A stretch of DNA of 12,859 bases from Candidatus Kaiserbacteria bacterium RIFCSPHIGHO2_02_FULL_54_11b (GCA_001781275.1 MFLH01000049.1:2857-15715), one strand, 5' to 3'. Positions 1 through 7,054 are shown, counted from the stretch's first letter. The notes: a model not told the origin generated them from the letters alone. Program-made: numbers and translations.

Positions 1-347
1 TTGGGCGACATGAATTTTGTGGTGTCGACGAGAAGGAGCGGGCGTTCACGCCCCTCTTCTTCGACCCAGAATGAAATGACCTCTTCGAATCGATGCATCG
101 TGTCGCCTGCGCGAATTCCACGGTCGGAGATCTCAAATCGCACGATCTCCGGCGGGACGTTGGCGAGCATAGCAAGCGTGCCCGCAGCGATGAGGATAAG
201 GACTGCGAAAAGGACGTCGTGGAAAAGGATGCTCGTGATTGCGGCAGAAACCGCGACGATTCCGAGCGCCAAATACCAATCTCTCCCGCGCGGCACGTGC
301 TCGTGCTCAAACGCACTCCATCGCAAGACGGTCCTCTGTGGAGGCAT
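1..347 (-). CDS. Small membrane protein of unknown function, C-terminus cut by window edge
   Basis: I found this by reading the minus strand. An ATG at 347-345 opens a frame that stays open to the window start, giving about 115 residues with no stop. It starts MPPQRTVLRW and has a hydrophilic head containing an EHEH...RDWY stretch. Two closely spaced hydrophobic segments follow at about residues 31-45 and 48-67. A soluble tail begins near PPEIVRFEISDRGI and looks like a small beta-rich domain. The layout of charged head, hairpin of two membrane segments and beta-rich tail resembles small conserved membrane proteins I associate with Patescibacteria, but I cannot name a family or function. A TATAGG box lies exactly 6 nt before the ATG, so the message is probably leaderless. 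The gene lies 21 bp after tRNA-Ser on the same strand. The plus-strand frame over this region is a shadow. Confidence 0.75.
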   Translation of the reverse strand, partial: MPPQRTVLRWSAFEHEHVPRGRDWYLALGIVAVSAAITSILFHDVLFAVLILIAAGTLAMLANVPPEIVRFEISDRGIRAGDTMHRFEEVISFWVEEEGRERPLLLVDTTKFMSP

Positions 348-353
348 AACAAC

Positions 354-359
354 CCTATA
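354..359 (-). promoter_or_regulatory. -10 box of the minus-strand membrane protein gene
   Basis: On the minus strand TATAGG is followed by 6 nt and then the ATG at 347. A -10 at this distance puts transcription start on or next to the A of the start codon, so the mRNA would be leaderless. Any -35 would fall inside the tRNA-Ser gene. No Shine-Dalgarno sequence is visible. Confidence 0.5.
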
Positions 360-368
360 CTATCATCT

Positions 369-454
369 CGGAGGGGGTGGGATTCGAACCCACGGTGCCT
401 TGCGACACTCTTGTTTTCAAGACAAGTGCGATAGACCAACTCTGCCACCCCTCC
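369..454 (-). tRNA. tRNA-Ser(UGA)
   Basis: The minus strand folds as a class II tRNA. The acceptor stem is GGAGGGG paired with CCCCTCC, with discriminator G. The anticodon stem CTTGT/ACAAG encloses a seven-base loop containing TGA. A long variable arm pairs GTG with CAC, and the T arm is GTGGG-TTCGAAT-CCCAC. The long variable arm, G73 and UGA anticodon identify serine. The 3' CCA is not encoded, because AGA follows the discriminator, so CCA must be added after transcription. Confidence 0.97.
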
Positions 455-467
455 AATAGAGTGTTGT

Positions 468-473
468 ACCATA
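468..473 (-). promoter_or_regulatory. Probable -10 box for tRNA-Ser
   Basis: TATGGT on the minus strand lies 13 nt upstream of the tRNA 5' end, which fits a short 5' leader removed by RNase P. The 72-78 bp gap to the divergent kinase gene otherwise holds only a weak TTTCC/GGAAA inverted repeat (about 496-512). Confidence 0.35.
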
Positions 474-526
474 AAATCAGCTAGCGCGCGGGAGTTTTCC
501 AATTCACGGAAATGTTGTAGGCTTGC

Positions 527-1186
527 GTGAATATGGAATTGGCGCTACTGACGCAATCTGAATTCGATGCGCACATCGCGAACAAGACACTCCGCCTTGC
601 TTTTATCGGGATGTCGAATGTGGGGAAGAGTTACCGATCCAAGATGCTGTGCAACGAATCCGGATTTGACTGGTATCAGGTGGATAAAGAAATACTGAAG
701 TCTCTCGGATTTTCCAGCATGGAAGAGGAATCGAAGTGGCTCGGATTACCGCATTCTGTGACCTATCAGGAGCGAGAGCGTGCTTATCTGGATGCGGAAG
801 CGAAACATACGAAGCTGGATTTCCTCACCAGTGGCAAGAACCTCGTGTTTGATACGACGGGAAGCGTACCGTATCTTCAAAGTCCTACGACCACGTGGTT
901 GAAAGAACACTGTCTGGTCGTACACCTTGACGCGGGGGAGCAGTCCATCGCATTGATGATCAAGAGGTTTTTTGAGCAGCCAAAACCAGTCATCTGGAAC
1001 GGACTCTATGAGCGGAGACAGGGAGAAACAGAGAAAGAAGCGCTCGAGCGATGCTATCCGGTACTTTTGGCAGATCGACTAAAGAAATATCGTGCGATGG
1101 CACACGTAAACATCAAAGCCGAAGATCTGTACGACAAAAGTGGGGACGAGACGCTCCGCATCATACGTTCTCATCTGACCGTATGA
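527..1186 (+). CDS. Shikimate-kinase-like P-loop kinase, substrate uncertain
   Basis: A 217-219 aa small-molecule kinase of the shikimate/gluconate kinase type. Residues are numbered from the GTG at 527. The Walker A loop GMSNVGKS is at 28-35. VDKE with D53 sits where shikimate kinases have their substrate-binding Asp. A Walker-B-like strand LVFDTTGS is at 106-113. An Arg-rich lid lies near 162-170, and the segment LADRLKKYRAMAHVNI at 181-196 matches the family's conserved R...Y..A end region. The family's usual GGG substrate motif is not evident (DTTGS stands there), so shikimate may not be the substrate. No other aromatic-pathway gene is present. The stop overlaps the threonine synthase start as ATGA, so the two are translationally coupled. 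Homoserine is an attractive alternative substrate, but that is inference. Start could be GTG 527 or ATG 533; neither has a Shine-Dalgarno, and ATG 533 is slightly preferred. Confidence 0.72.
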   Translation: MNMELALLTQSEFDAHIANKTLRLAFIGMSNVGKSYRSKMLCNESGFDWYQVDKEILKSLGFSSMEEESKWLGLPHSVTYQERERAYLDAEAKHTKLDFLTSGKNLVFDTTGSVPYLQSPTTTWLKEHCLVVHLDAGEQSIALMIKRFFEQPKPVIWNGLYERRQGETEKEALERCYPVLLADRLKKYRAMAHVNIKAEDLYDKSGDETLRIIRSHLTV

Positions 1187-2625
1187 ACATGATAAGCACG
1201 AGAGATACGTCAAAGACCGCCCAATCGTATGCCGACGTGCTGCTGGCGGGCCTTGCGCCTGATGGCGGACTGTATGTGCCATCCGAATATCCGCAACTCT
1301 CTCGTGCCGAGCTGCAAGAGCTCAAAGGGCATTCGTATCGGGATATCGCATTTGCGATAAAGAAAAAATTGATTGGCGGTGATATTCCAGACAAGGATTT
1401 ACGCGGGATGATAGACAGGGCATATTCAGAGAGCTCGTTTGGTGCGGCGGAAGGTGGAAACATTGTCCCGCTCATACGGGTCGAGGATGATTTCTATGTT
1501 CAGCAACTCTCGCTTGGACCTACCGCTGCTTTCAAGGACATGGCTATGCAGGAGCTCGGACAGGAGATGCAGTACGAACTCAAAAAGCGCGGCGAGCATC
1601 TCACTATACTCGGTGCGACATCGGGGGATACAGGCTCTGCCGCGGAAGCAGCCTTCAAAGGCCTCACTTCTGTCACGCTTTTCATGCTGAGTCCGGAGGT
1701 CGGCATGAGCGCATTCCAAAAGGCGCAAATGGGCATGCTTTCTGGAGGAAATATTTTCAATGTAAGCGTGCGCGGGCGCTTCGATGATTGTCAGGATCTT
1801 GTAAAAGAATTGAAGCAGGAAGAAGAGTTTTCCAAGCTTGGTGCGGTGAACTCGATAAATTGGGGGAGGATCTCATCGCAGGTCCCGTATTTTGTTTCCG
1901 GATATTTGCAAGCCGCCGCACACATCGGAGACCCCGTCGACTTCGTTGTGCCGAGCGGGAATTTTGGCGACATGCTCTCCGGCTATATCGCCAAGCAGAT
2001 GGGCGTACCCATCCGTCGTCTCATCGTCGCGACCAACGAGAATACCGTGCTCGATACACTCTTCAAGACAGGTATCTACACACTTGCTTCCGCACAAGTC
2101 ACCTCGAGTCCGTCCATGGATATTTCAAAAGCGTCGAATTACGAACGCCTGGCATTTGATGTACTAAAGGGAGACGCTGCAGCACTTACGCGATACATGA
2201 GCGAATTTGAATCAAAGAAGAGAGTTGACCTGAAAGACTACGGCGCAAGCGCGGAGGACTTCACGGCGCTTGGATTCTCGAGCGATAGCTCGTCGCATAC
2301 CGACCGCTTGCAGGCGATACGGGATGTATACAAAAAGTGCGCCTATGTCATCGACCCACATACGGCAGATGGGGTCTCTGTAGGTTTTCGAGAGAAGAAA
2401 TCAGACGGAGTGCCCATGGTCTGTATGGGGACAGCGCTTGCCGTGAAGTTCGAGGAAACTATTCAAGAAGCGCTCGGATTCGTTCCAGAGCGACCGGTCA
2501 GATTCAAGGATCTTGAAAGAGGATTACCAGAGAAAGCATTTCATGTCATCGATGTCGATGCGGAGCAGCTACGACAGCTCATTCGCAAACACGCGCCCGC
2601 GGCTAATTCGTCAGATGTGTCTTGA
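1183..2625 (+). CDS. thrC: Threonine synthase
   Basis: A 480-aa PLP enzyme that converts O-phospho-L-homoserine to L-threonine and phosphate, the last step of threonine synthesis, in the cytoplasm. The N-terminus ISTRDTSKTAQSYADVLLAG followed by LAPDGGLYVP is the typical thrC opening. The PLP-binding lysine is K118 in LGPTAAFKDMAMQ. A glycine-rich phosphate loop (GATSGDTGSAAEAA) follows, and VPSGNFGDMLSGY is another family signature. The length fits the longer bacterial thrC class. The frame runs open upstream to 1051, but homology begins at ATG 1183 or ATG 1189. ATG 1183 overlaps the kinase stop as ATGA and is chosen on that basis. TTGACA at 2622-2627 covers the stop codon but has no -10 at a usable distance. 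No gene for homoserine dehydrogenase or a GHMP homoserine kinase is in view. Confidence 0.95.
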   Translation: MNMISTRDTSKTAQSYADVLLAGLAPDGGLYVPSEYPQLSRAELQELKGHSYRDIAFAIKKKLIGGDIPDKDLRGMIDRAYSESSFGAAEGGNIVPLIRVEDDFYVQQLSLGPTAAFKDMAMQELGQEMQYELKKRGEHLTILGATSGDTGSAAEAAFKGLTSVTLFMLSPEVGMSAFQKAQMGMLSGGNIFNVSVRGRFDDCQDLVKELKQEEEFSKLGAVNSINWGRISSQVPYFVSGYLQAAAHIGDPVDFVVPSGNFGDMLSGYIAKQMGVPIRRLIVATNENTVLDTLFKTGIYTLASAQVTSSPSMDISKASNYERLAFDVLKGDAAALTRYMSEFESKKRVDLKDYGASAEDFTALGFSSDSSSHTDRLQAIRDVYKKCAYVIDPHTADGVSVGFREKKSDGVPMVCMGTALAVKFEETIQEALGFVPERPVRFKDLERGLPEKAFHVIDVDAEQLRQLIRKHAPAANSSDVS

Positions 2626-2665
2626 CAAGCGAGACGGTAGGAGTCGACTAAATGGGAATTTCTTC

Positions 2666-2671
2666 TAAGAT
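2666..2671 (+). promoter_or_regulatory. -10 box of the aldo/keto reductase operon
   Basis: TAAGAT is followed by 6 nt and then ATG at 2678. Spacing predicts transcription start at the A of the start codon, giving a leaderless mRNA. No Shine-Dalgarno and no good -35 are visible. Confidence 0.5.
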
Positions 2672-2677
2672 TGGGTC

Positions 2678-3601
2678 ATGGCCCAACCTCATCACCTTGT
2701 TTTGAATACGGGTGCCTCGATGCCGCTTGTGGGATTGGGTACGTGGAAATCTGCACCCAACGAAGCAGGACAGGCGGTGGAGTATGCGCTCGAGCAAGCG
2801 ACCTACCGCCACATTGATTGTGCTGCTGCATACGGTAACGAGAAAGAAATAGGGGCGTCCCTTGCGGGGGTGTTCAAAAGGGGCAAGGTGCGGCGCGAGG
2901 ATGTTTTCATCACGAGCAAGCTCTGGAACACCGCGCACGCGGGGGATGCAGTGCGTCCCGCATGTGAGGAGACGCTCACGGATTTGGGGCTCGACTATCT
3001 CGATCTCTATCTGGTGCACTGGGGGATGGCGACGTCTGATGGACACTGGGCCCTCGATAAAAACGGAGTACTCGCTCTTGAGCCGGTTTCCTACCGAGAA
3101 ACATGGGAGGCGATGGAGGGTTTGGTGGAAGCAGGGCTCGTAAAAGCGATCGGGGTCGCGAATCTTTCCGTCGCGCAGCTCATCGATCTCCTCTCGTACG
3201 CAAACATCAAACCAGCGGTAAACCAGATCGAACTGCATCCGCATCTCCAGCAATCACGCCTCGTCGAATTTTGTCAGTATCGCGGCATCGGCGTCACCGC
3301 CTATTCACCGCTTGGTCGGCCAGGGTACGCAGAGATGACCGACAAGCTCGTCGAAGACGAGATTATCACGGGCATAGCACGCGCACACGGAAAAACTCCT
3401 GCGCAGGTCTTGCTCCGATGGGGAATACAGAGAAACACTGTTGTCATTCCGAAAAGCATTCATCCGGACCGGATAAAAGAAAACATCGACGTATTTGATT
3501 TCGAACTCTCAGAGGCAGAGATGAGGGTGATCGCAGGACTCGAGCGGGGATTGCGGCTCGTTGACCCATACGAGTGGGGAAAAATCCCGTATTTCGACTA
3601 G
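2678..3601 (+). CDS. Aldo/keto reductase
   Basis: A 307-aa cytosolic NAD(P)H-dependent reductase of aldehydes or ketones, close to the usual family length. The TIM-barrel signature is complete. The opening is MPLVGLGTWKS. HIDCAAAYGNE carries D47 and Y52, K81 lies in ITSKLWN and H114 in LYLVHWG, which together give the Asp-Tyr-Lys-His catalytic tetrad. GVANLS, VNQIELHPHLQQ and AYSPLGRPG follow in order. IPKSIHPDRIKEN at the end is the cofactor 2'-phosphate region, which suggests NADPH. The true substrate cannot be told from sequence. The gene opens a run with riboflavin kinase (6 bp gap) and an EamA permease (4 bp overlap). The start is set by the -10 box 6 nt upstream. A small insert, SDGHWALDKNG, follows the catalytic His. 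Confidence 0.95.
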   Translation: MAQPHHLVLNTGASMPLVGLGTWKSAPNEAGQAVEYALEQATYRHIDCAAAYGNEKEIGASLAGVFKRGKVRREDVFITSKLWNTAHAGDAVRPACEETLTDLGLDYLDLYLVHWGMATSDGHWALDKNGVLALEPVSYRETWEAMEGLVEAGLVKAIGVANLSVAQLIDLLSYANIKPAVNQIELHPHLQQSRLVEFCQYRGIGVTAYSPLGRPGYAEMTDKLVEDEIITGIARAHGKTPAQVLLRWGIQRNTVVIPKSIHPDRIKENIDVFDFELSEAEMRVIAGLERGLRLVDPYEWGKIPYFD

Positions 3602-3607
3602 GATTTC

Positions 3608-3952
3608 ATGCCCACATTTATCGGTATCGTCGAGAGGGGATCCAAGCGCGCAGAGGCGCTCGGGTATCCGACGATAAATATTCCACTCAATGACGAGAGC
3701 GTCTCGGGGGTCTACGCGGCGCGGGTAAAAATCGGCGAGGAAGAATATGAAGCGGCCGCGTTCGCGGATCAAAAGAGAAAACTCCTGGAAGCGCATCTTT
3801 TGGATTTTGCAAAAGATCTGTACGGGTGGAATGTAAAGATAGAATTGTCGAAAAAGATACGAGAGAACAAAAAATTCACAGACGATACAAGCCTGCGCGA
3901 AGCGATTGCAGAAGACGTTGCTTCCGTGCGACAATACTTCGCACACCTATGA
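3608..3952 (+). CDS. Stand-alone riboflavin kinase
   Basis: A 114-aa single-domain flavokinase that phosphorylates riboflavin to FMN with ATP. It corresponds to the C-terminal half of bacterial RibF. Motifs in order: GIVERGSKRAEALGYPTINI, where the GYPTxN core supplies the Thr and Asn that bind Mg-ATP (T22, N24); SGVYAARV at 33-40; LEAHLLDF with the expected catalytic Glu at E61; DLYG; and the C-terminal IRENKKF...LREAIAEDVASVR. The adenylyltransferase half of RibF is absent, and a separate RibL-like enzyme lies about 1.8 kb downstream at 5772. A weak Shine-Dalgarno-like AGGA precedes ATG by 4 nt. The stop overlaps the start of the following permease as ATGA. Confidence 0.9.
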   Translation: MPTFIGIVERGSKRAEALGYPTINIPLNDESVSGVYAARVKIGEEEYEAAAFADQKRKLLEAHLLDFAKDLYGWNVKIELSKKIRENKKFTDDTSLREAIAEDVASVRQYFAHL

Positions 3953-4920
3953 CCCCCCAACGTTCGCTTGTTTTCTTCGGCCCTGCTCTCGTATTCTTAG
4001 CAGCAGCGCTTTGGGCCACTGACGCGCCCTTCCGCACACACCTGACGCAGGGCCTCGAGTCGAATTTCATCGTCCTCGCCGAACATGCGTTTTCGTGCCT
4101 CATTGCGATCCCCATCCTCCTTTTCAACTGGGCCAACCTCAAGCAGATCTCCGCTCGCGAATGGCTCGCGATCCTTTTCATCGGTGTGTGCGGTTCTGCA
4201 CTCGCGGCGGTCGCCTTTACAGAATCATTCCATTACGTGAATCCGTCGGTCTCAATCGTACTCCAAAAGATCCAGCCGCTGATTGCGATCGCACTTGCAT
4301 GGTGGATCCTCGGTGAGCGCATGCACAAGAATTTTTGGCTGTGGGCCGTGATCGCACTCGGCGCCGCGTACCTCGTGAGTTTCCCTGACCTCAAGCCGCA
4401 ACTGTACGAAGGAGAAGTGTTCAACCCCAATCTGATAGGCTCCGCGCTCGCCCTCACGGCCGCACTTCTCTGGGGCGCCTCGACGGTGTTTGGAAAATAC
4501 GTCCTGCGCACCGCCGCATTTCAGACGCTCACCTCGCTCCGCTTCGTCGTCGGCTTGATTTTTCTTCTTATGCTCAATGCGGCACAAGGGACGTTTCCCG
4601 AGGCCGGCACGATCACTGGCACCGATGTGCTCTTCCTCGTAATCGTCGCGTTGACCTCCGGCGTATTCTCGCTCTTCCTCTACTACTACGGCCTCCAGTT
4701 CACAAAAGCATCGATCGCGACCATCGCCGAGCTGGGCTTTCCTCTGGCTGCGGTTTTCGTCAATGCCTATTTCATCCCCGGCAATCAGGCAGCGGGGACG
4801 TATTTTGGCCTCTTCGCCGGCCAATGGCTCGGCACCATTCTTCTCCTCATCGCGATGCTTATGCTTTCCCGTGTGAATCAAGAAACAGCTGCCATTGAAC
4901 TTCCTGCCGCCCGTGCTTAA
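3949..4920 (+). CDS. EamA/DMT-superfamily permease
   Basis: A 323-aa inner-membrane transporter with about ten hydrophobic segments. They lie roughly at 7-24, 40-60, 70-90, 95-118, 125-145, 160-180, 190-212, 222-243, 250-272 and 280-306. The two-fold EamA repeat is visible: each half has a helix-rich block, with LGERMHKNFWLWAVIALGAA closing the first (the classic LGE...GxxLI signature). The second half ends near AELGFPLAAVFVNAYF. The EamA family exports or imports small metabolites such as amino acids or nucleotides. Here the cargo is unknown. Linkage to riboflavin kinase might suggest a flavin or precursor, but that is weak inference. ATG 3949 overlaps the kinase stop; the frame is open further upstream, but those codons lie over riboflavin kinase and are not family-like. 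Confidence 0.88.
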   Translation: MTPQRSLVFFGPALVFLAAALWATDAPFRTHLTQGLESNFIVLAEHAFSCLIAIPILLFNWANLKQISAREWLAILFIGVCGSALAAVAFTESFHYVNPSVSIVLQKIQPLIAIALAWWILGERMHKNFWLWAVIALGAAYLVSFPDLKPQLYEGEVFNPNLIGSALALTAALLWGASTVFGKYVLRTAAFQTLTSLRFVVGLIFLLMLNAAQGTFPEAGTITGTDVLFLVIVALTSGVFSLFLYYYGLQFTKASIATIAELGFPLAAVFVNAYFIPGNQAAGTYFGLFAGQWLGTILLLIAMLMLSRVNQETAAIELPAARA

Positions 4921-4949
4921 GGGATCCGGTCTCTGTCCGCAGGATTGGG

Positions 4950-5735
4950 TTATTTTCGCGCTATGAAGACGTCGTAATTAGTTTCCCCTTTTACTTTTAC
5001 GCCGGATTTTATTTTTGAAAATCCAACATCTTTGAGAAGTTGGGCAAGTTCTTCGTTCGACAGCAAATACGAGTATGACGGGTACGTCCTAACTTCTCCT
5101 GAGTTGAGAAATACGAGCTGCATCGTCCACGAGCGGATCTTATGTATCTGATCATGTTCGATCCGCCATGTCATTCGGACAGGTCCATGCTTTGTATTCA
5201 CGGTCCCGATATCCTCTTCGTGCGGCTTCTCTTTTTTGTTGATCACGTCTACATAGAGAACACCACCACGCTTCAGTACGGAATAGAAATTGCGCAGAGC
5301 TGTCTGGATCTCTTCCTGCGAACGCGCGGGCACAATCCAATTCTGCTCCCACGATGCAGCGTATACAAGAGAGTTACCGCGACAGTAGACAAGATCAAAC
5401 TGTTCTTTGTCAAAAAATCTCTCGAGTTCAGACCATGTGGCATGGCGGGCCTCTATCCCAAGACCCCGCAGCTTTGCGTTCAGCCCTATCTGTCGCACCA
5501 TCTCGCTACTCTTGTCGGCTGCCGTCACATGATATCCGCGTTCGACGAGATCGAGTGCAGGAAATCCGGAGCCGCACCCAGCATCGAGGATCAAAGACTT
5601 CTTATCGATACCGTAACTCGTGAGAATGTGTATCAATCCCTCAATATATTTTGACTTATTGTATATCTTATCGAGGCAAAGGTCCCATATTTCGGGCAGA
5701 CTGAAGAATACCTGGTCATCGCGAGCGCTACCCAT
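4950..5735 (-). CDS. Class I SAM-dependent methyltransferase, glycine N-methyltransferase-like
   Basis: A 261-aa Rossmann-fold methyltransferase. Motif I is ILDAGCGSG (49-57), with an acidic residue at the end of strand 2 (AADKSSEM, D74). FDLVYCRGNSLVYA at 113-126 resembles the CxGNS loop of glycine/sarcosine N-methyltransferases. GGVLYVDVINK at 157-167 is the strand 5 region. The C-terminal third (RMTWRIEHD, IRSWTMQLVF, then SNEELAQLLKDVGFSKI) matches the GNMT-type tail, so a small amine or amino acid substrate is possible but unproven. The gene is convergent with the permease (29 bp gap, no clear terminator) and divergent from the RibL-like gene. By eye its GC is lower than its neighbours, which could mean later acquisition. 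The start codon lies 17 nt after a TATTAT box. Confidence 0.83.
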   Translation of the reverse strand: MGSARDDQVFFSLPEIWDLCLDKIYNKSKYIEGLIHILTSYGIDKKSLILDAGCGSGFPALDLVERGYHVTAADKSSEMVRQIGLNAKLRGLGIEARHATWSELERFFDKEQFDLVYCRGNSLVYAASWEQNWIVPARSQEEIQTALRNFYSVLKRGGVLYVDVINKKEKPHEEDIGTVNTKHGPVRMTWRIEHDQIHKIRSWTMQLVFLNSGEVRTYPSYSYLLSNEELAQLLKDVGFSKIKSGVKVKGETNYDVFIARK

Positions 5736-5751
5736 ACCTGTATGTCCCCAC

Positions 5752-5758
5752 TATAATA
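5752..5758. promoter_or_regulatory. Shared -10 box of two divergent genes
   Basis: TATAAT (5752-5757, plus) and TATTAT (5758-5753, minus) occupy the same bases in the 36-bp gap between the methyltransferase and the RibL-like gene. The plus box is 14 nt from ATG 5772 and the minus box 17 nt from ATG 5735. No convincing -35 is seen on either strand. If both are used, RNA polymerase binding in one direction would exclude the other. Confidence 0.5.
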
Positions 5759-5771
5759 CAAAACATCACCT

Positions 5772-6263
5772 ATGGCCCGCCACACTAAGGATTCCAAGAA
5801 GGTCGATAGGCCGGGCCGTCATGTGTCTCAAAAGACCCGTGTTATGGTCTTCGGCACCTTCGATATGGTACATGAAGGTCATGTAGATTTTTTCCGACAG
5901 GCGCGCGCACTCGCCCGTTCGACGGGCTCAGGGAAATCGAAAAAGCCGTACCTCATCGTCTCCGTTGCCCGCGATCCTATCGTCGCGCGGATCAAGGGGG
6001 GAAGACCCCGGCGCTCAGAAAAAGAGCGGTGCGCACTCCTCGAGCGCAACACGCTTGTTGACGAAGTGGTCCTCGGGCAGGAAGACGGTTACATCGAGCA
6101 TATCATTGCCGCGCGGCCGGGTATCATCGCACTCGGGTATGATCAAACCGGAGAATTTGTGGACCGGCTCGAGCACGACTTGACGAATGCCCGCGTAAAA
6201 GTGAAGGTGGTGAGACTGCAAGCCTTCCGGCCGGAAAAATACAAAACCTCAAAACTCGTATGA
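5772..6263 (+). CDS. RibL-like FMN adenylyltransferase (FAD synthetase) or related cytidylyltransferase
   Basis: A 163-aa nucleotidyltransferase of the HxGH class. A basic N-terminal extension of about 23 residues comes first. [13 protein letters not shown] then gives the catalytic HxGH at 34-37. RSEKER at 81-86 fits the position of the second nucleotide-binding signature, and IIALGYDQ at 118-125 follows. The protein ends [12 protein letters not shown]. The GYDQ motif and the PEKYKTSK ending resemble archaeal RibL FAD synthases, which transfer AMP from ATP to FMN, more than bacterial RibF. Glycerol-phosphate or other cytidylyltransferases remain possible. The presence of a lone riboflavin kinase nearby supports the FAD role. 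The stop overlaps the next gene as ATGA. Confidence 0.75.
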   Translation: MARHTKDSKKVDRPGRHVSQKTRVMVFGTFDMVHEGHVDFFRQARALARSTGSGKSKKPYLIVSVARDPIVARIKGGRPRRSEKERCALLERNTLVDEVVLGQEDGYIEHIIAARPGIIALGYDQTGEFVDRLEHDLTNARVKVKVVRLQAFRPEKYKTSKLV

Positions 6264-6652
6264 CAAAGTACCTGGGTATTGACTATGGATCGAAACGTGT
6301 GGGCATCGCCATCTCCGATGAAGCGGGGACCATTGCCTTTCCGCGCACGACGCTTCCGAATGACGAGAAGCTGATGCCACAGCTCGTTGCACTTGTTGAA
6401 AATGAGAAAATCGGAAGCATCGTTGTCGGTGACACGCGCTCTCACGGAGGTAAAGACAATCCCGTGACCGTCGAAGCGGAAGCATTTGTCACAAGCTTAC
6501 AGGCAGTTGTCACTGCGCCAATCGAGCGTGTGTGGGAAATGTGGAGCTCGATGGAAGCATCGCGGTATGCAGAGAAGGGAAATGAGCACAAAGACGAAGC
6601 CGCTGCCGCCATTATCCTGCAACGATTTCTCGATATGCGGAGAGCGAAGTAG
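6260..6652 (+). CDS. ruvX: Putative pre-16S rRNA nuclease / Holliday junction resolvase-like, YqgF family
   Basis: A 130-aa RNase H-like protein of the usual YqgF length. The family matures the 5' end of 16S rRNA in E. coli and was first predicted as a Holliday junction resolvase. [18 protein letters not shown] at the N-terminus carries the first catalytic Asp (D8). IGSIVVGD at 51-58 is the central strand. [12 protein letters not shown] at 91-102 aligns with the family's DERLSTVEA stretch, with an acidic residue kept at E93. [16 protein letters not shown] at 110-125 gives the last catalytic Asp, D112. All three acidic positions appear present. It is coupled by a 4-bp overlap to the upstream RibL-like gene, and the next gene starts 9 bp after its stop. 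Confidence 0.88.
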   Translation: MTKYLGIDYGSKRVGIAISDEAGTIAFPRTTLPNDEKLMPQLVALVENEKIGSIVVGDTRSHGGKDNPVTVEAEAFVTSLQAVVTAPIERVWEMWSSMEASRYAEKGNEHKDEAAAAIILQRFLDMRRAK

Positions 6653-6661
6653 AATGTGGTT

Positions 6662-6991
6662 ATGCCCGAGATTCTCTACGACGATTTTGCGAAGCTCGAT
6701 ATCCGCATCGGTATGGTGATTGCGGCGGAGCTCGTGCCGGAAACCGATAAACTTATCAAATGCACGGTGGATTTTGGCGAACTAGGGATGCGCACTATCG
6801 TATCGGGTATTGCCGAATGGAAAAAACCGGAAGAGCTTGTCGGGCAGCAATTGCCCTATATCGTGAACCTCGCGCCGCGCACGCTGCGCGGAGTCGAAAG
6901 CCAGGGGATGCTCCTTGCCGCGAGCGATGAAGCGGGCGTTGCGCTCATTCGTCCGGAGCGGCTGGTGCCAAAGGGGACCCGACTTCGCTAA
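6662..6991 (+). CDS. Stand-alone tRNA-binding (OB-fold) domain protein, MetG C-terminal/CsaA-like
   Basis: A 109-aa protein made only of the EMAP II/Arc1p-type tRNA-binding OB fold. FAKLDIRIGMVIAAELVPETDKLIK opens the domain. RTIVSGIAEWKKPEELVGQ and IVNLAPRTLRGVESQGMLLAASD are its classic signature, and it closes with the usual RPERLVPKGTRL. The same domain forms the C-terminus of many methionyl-tRNA synthetases, and as a free subunit it can bind tRNA in trans. CsaA chaperones have the same fold. No synthetase core is in the window, so the partner is unknown. The frame can start at GTG 6656, but ATG 6662 matches the family N-terminus better. No Shine-Dalgarno is visible; the gap to ruvX is 9 bp, so it is likely cotranscribed. 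Confidence 0.9.
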   Translation: MPEILYDDFAKLDIRIGMVIAAELVPETDKLIKCTVDFGELGMRTIVSGIAEWKKPEELVGQQLPYIVNLAPRTLRGVESQGMLLAASDEAGVALIRPERLVPKGTRLR

Positions 6992-7048
6992 AGCTTCGGC
7001 GGGCGCGGCGAAATTGAAATAAAACACTCGTTGTCGTCGCTGACGATG

Positions 7049-7054
7049 TATAAT
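7049..7054 (+). promoter_or_regulatory. Consensus -10 box of the pilus operon
   Basis: A perfect TATAAT is followed by 6 nt and then ATG at 7061, placing transcription start on the start codon. This decides the PilM start: an upstream in-frame TTG at 7031 would lie before the promoter. No clear -35 was found at 16-18 bp. Confidence 0.65.

Noticed and set aside
1..459. Plus-strand open frame across the left end
   Set aside because: It runs through tRNA-Ser in antisense and is rich in Ser/Arg with no domain. The minus strand in this region encodes a convincing membrane protein instead.
496..512. TTTCC/GGAAA inverted repeat before the kinase gene as an operator or terminator
   Set aside because: Only 5 bp with a 7-nt loop and no T-run; it is easily expected by chance in an A/T-rich gap.
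2622..2627. TTGACA over the thrC stop codon as a -35 box
   Set aside because: The only good -10 (TAAGAT at 2666) is 38 bp away, too far for a promoter. No -10 is seen 16-19 bp downstream.
2648..3253. Minus-strand open frame opposite the aldo/keto reductase
   Set aside because: The opposite strand holds the full catalytic tetrad of an aldo/keto reductase, and this frame has no motif or plausible start signal.
4252..4881. Long minus-strand open frame opposite the permease
   Set aside because: It is highly charged and low in complexity, and it is antisense to a well-supported ten-helix transporter.
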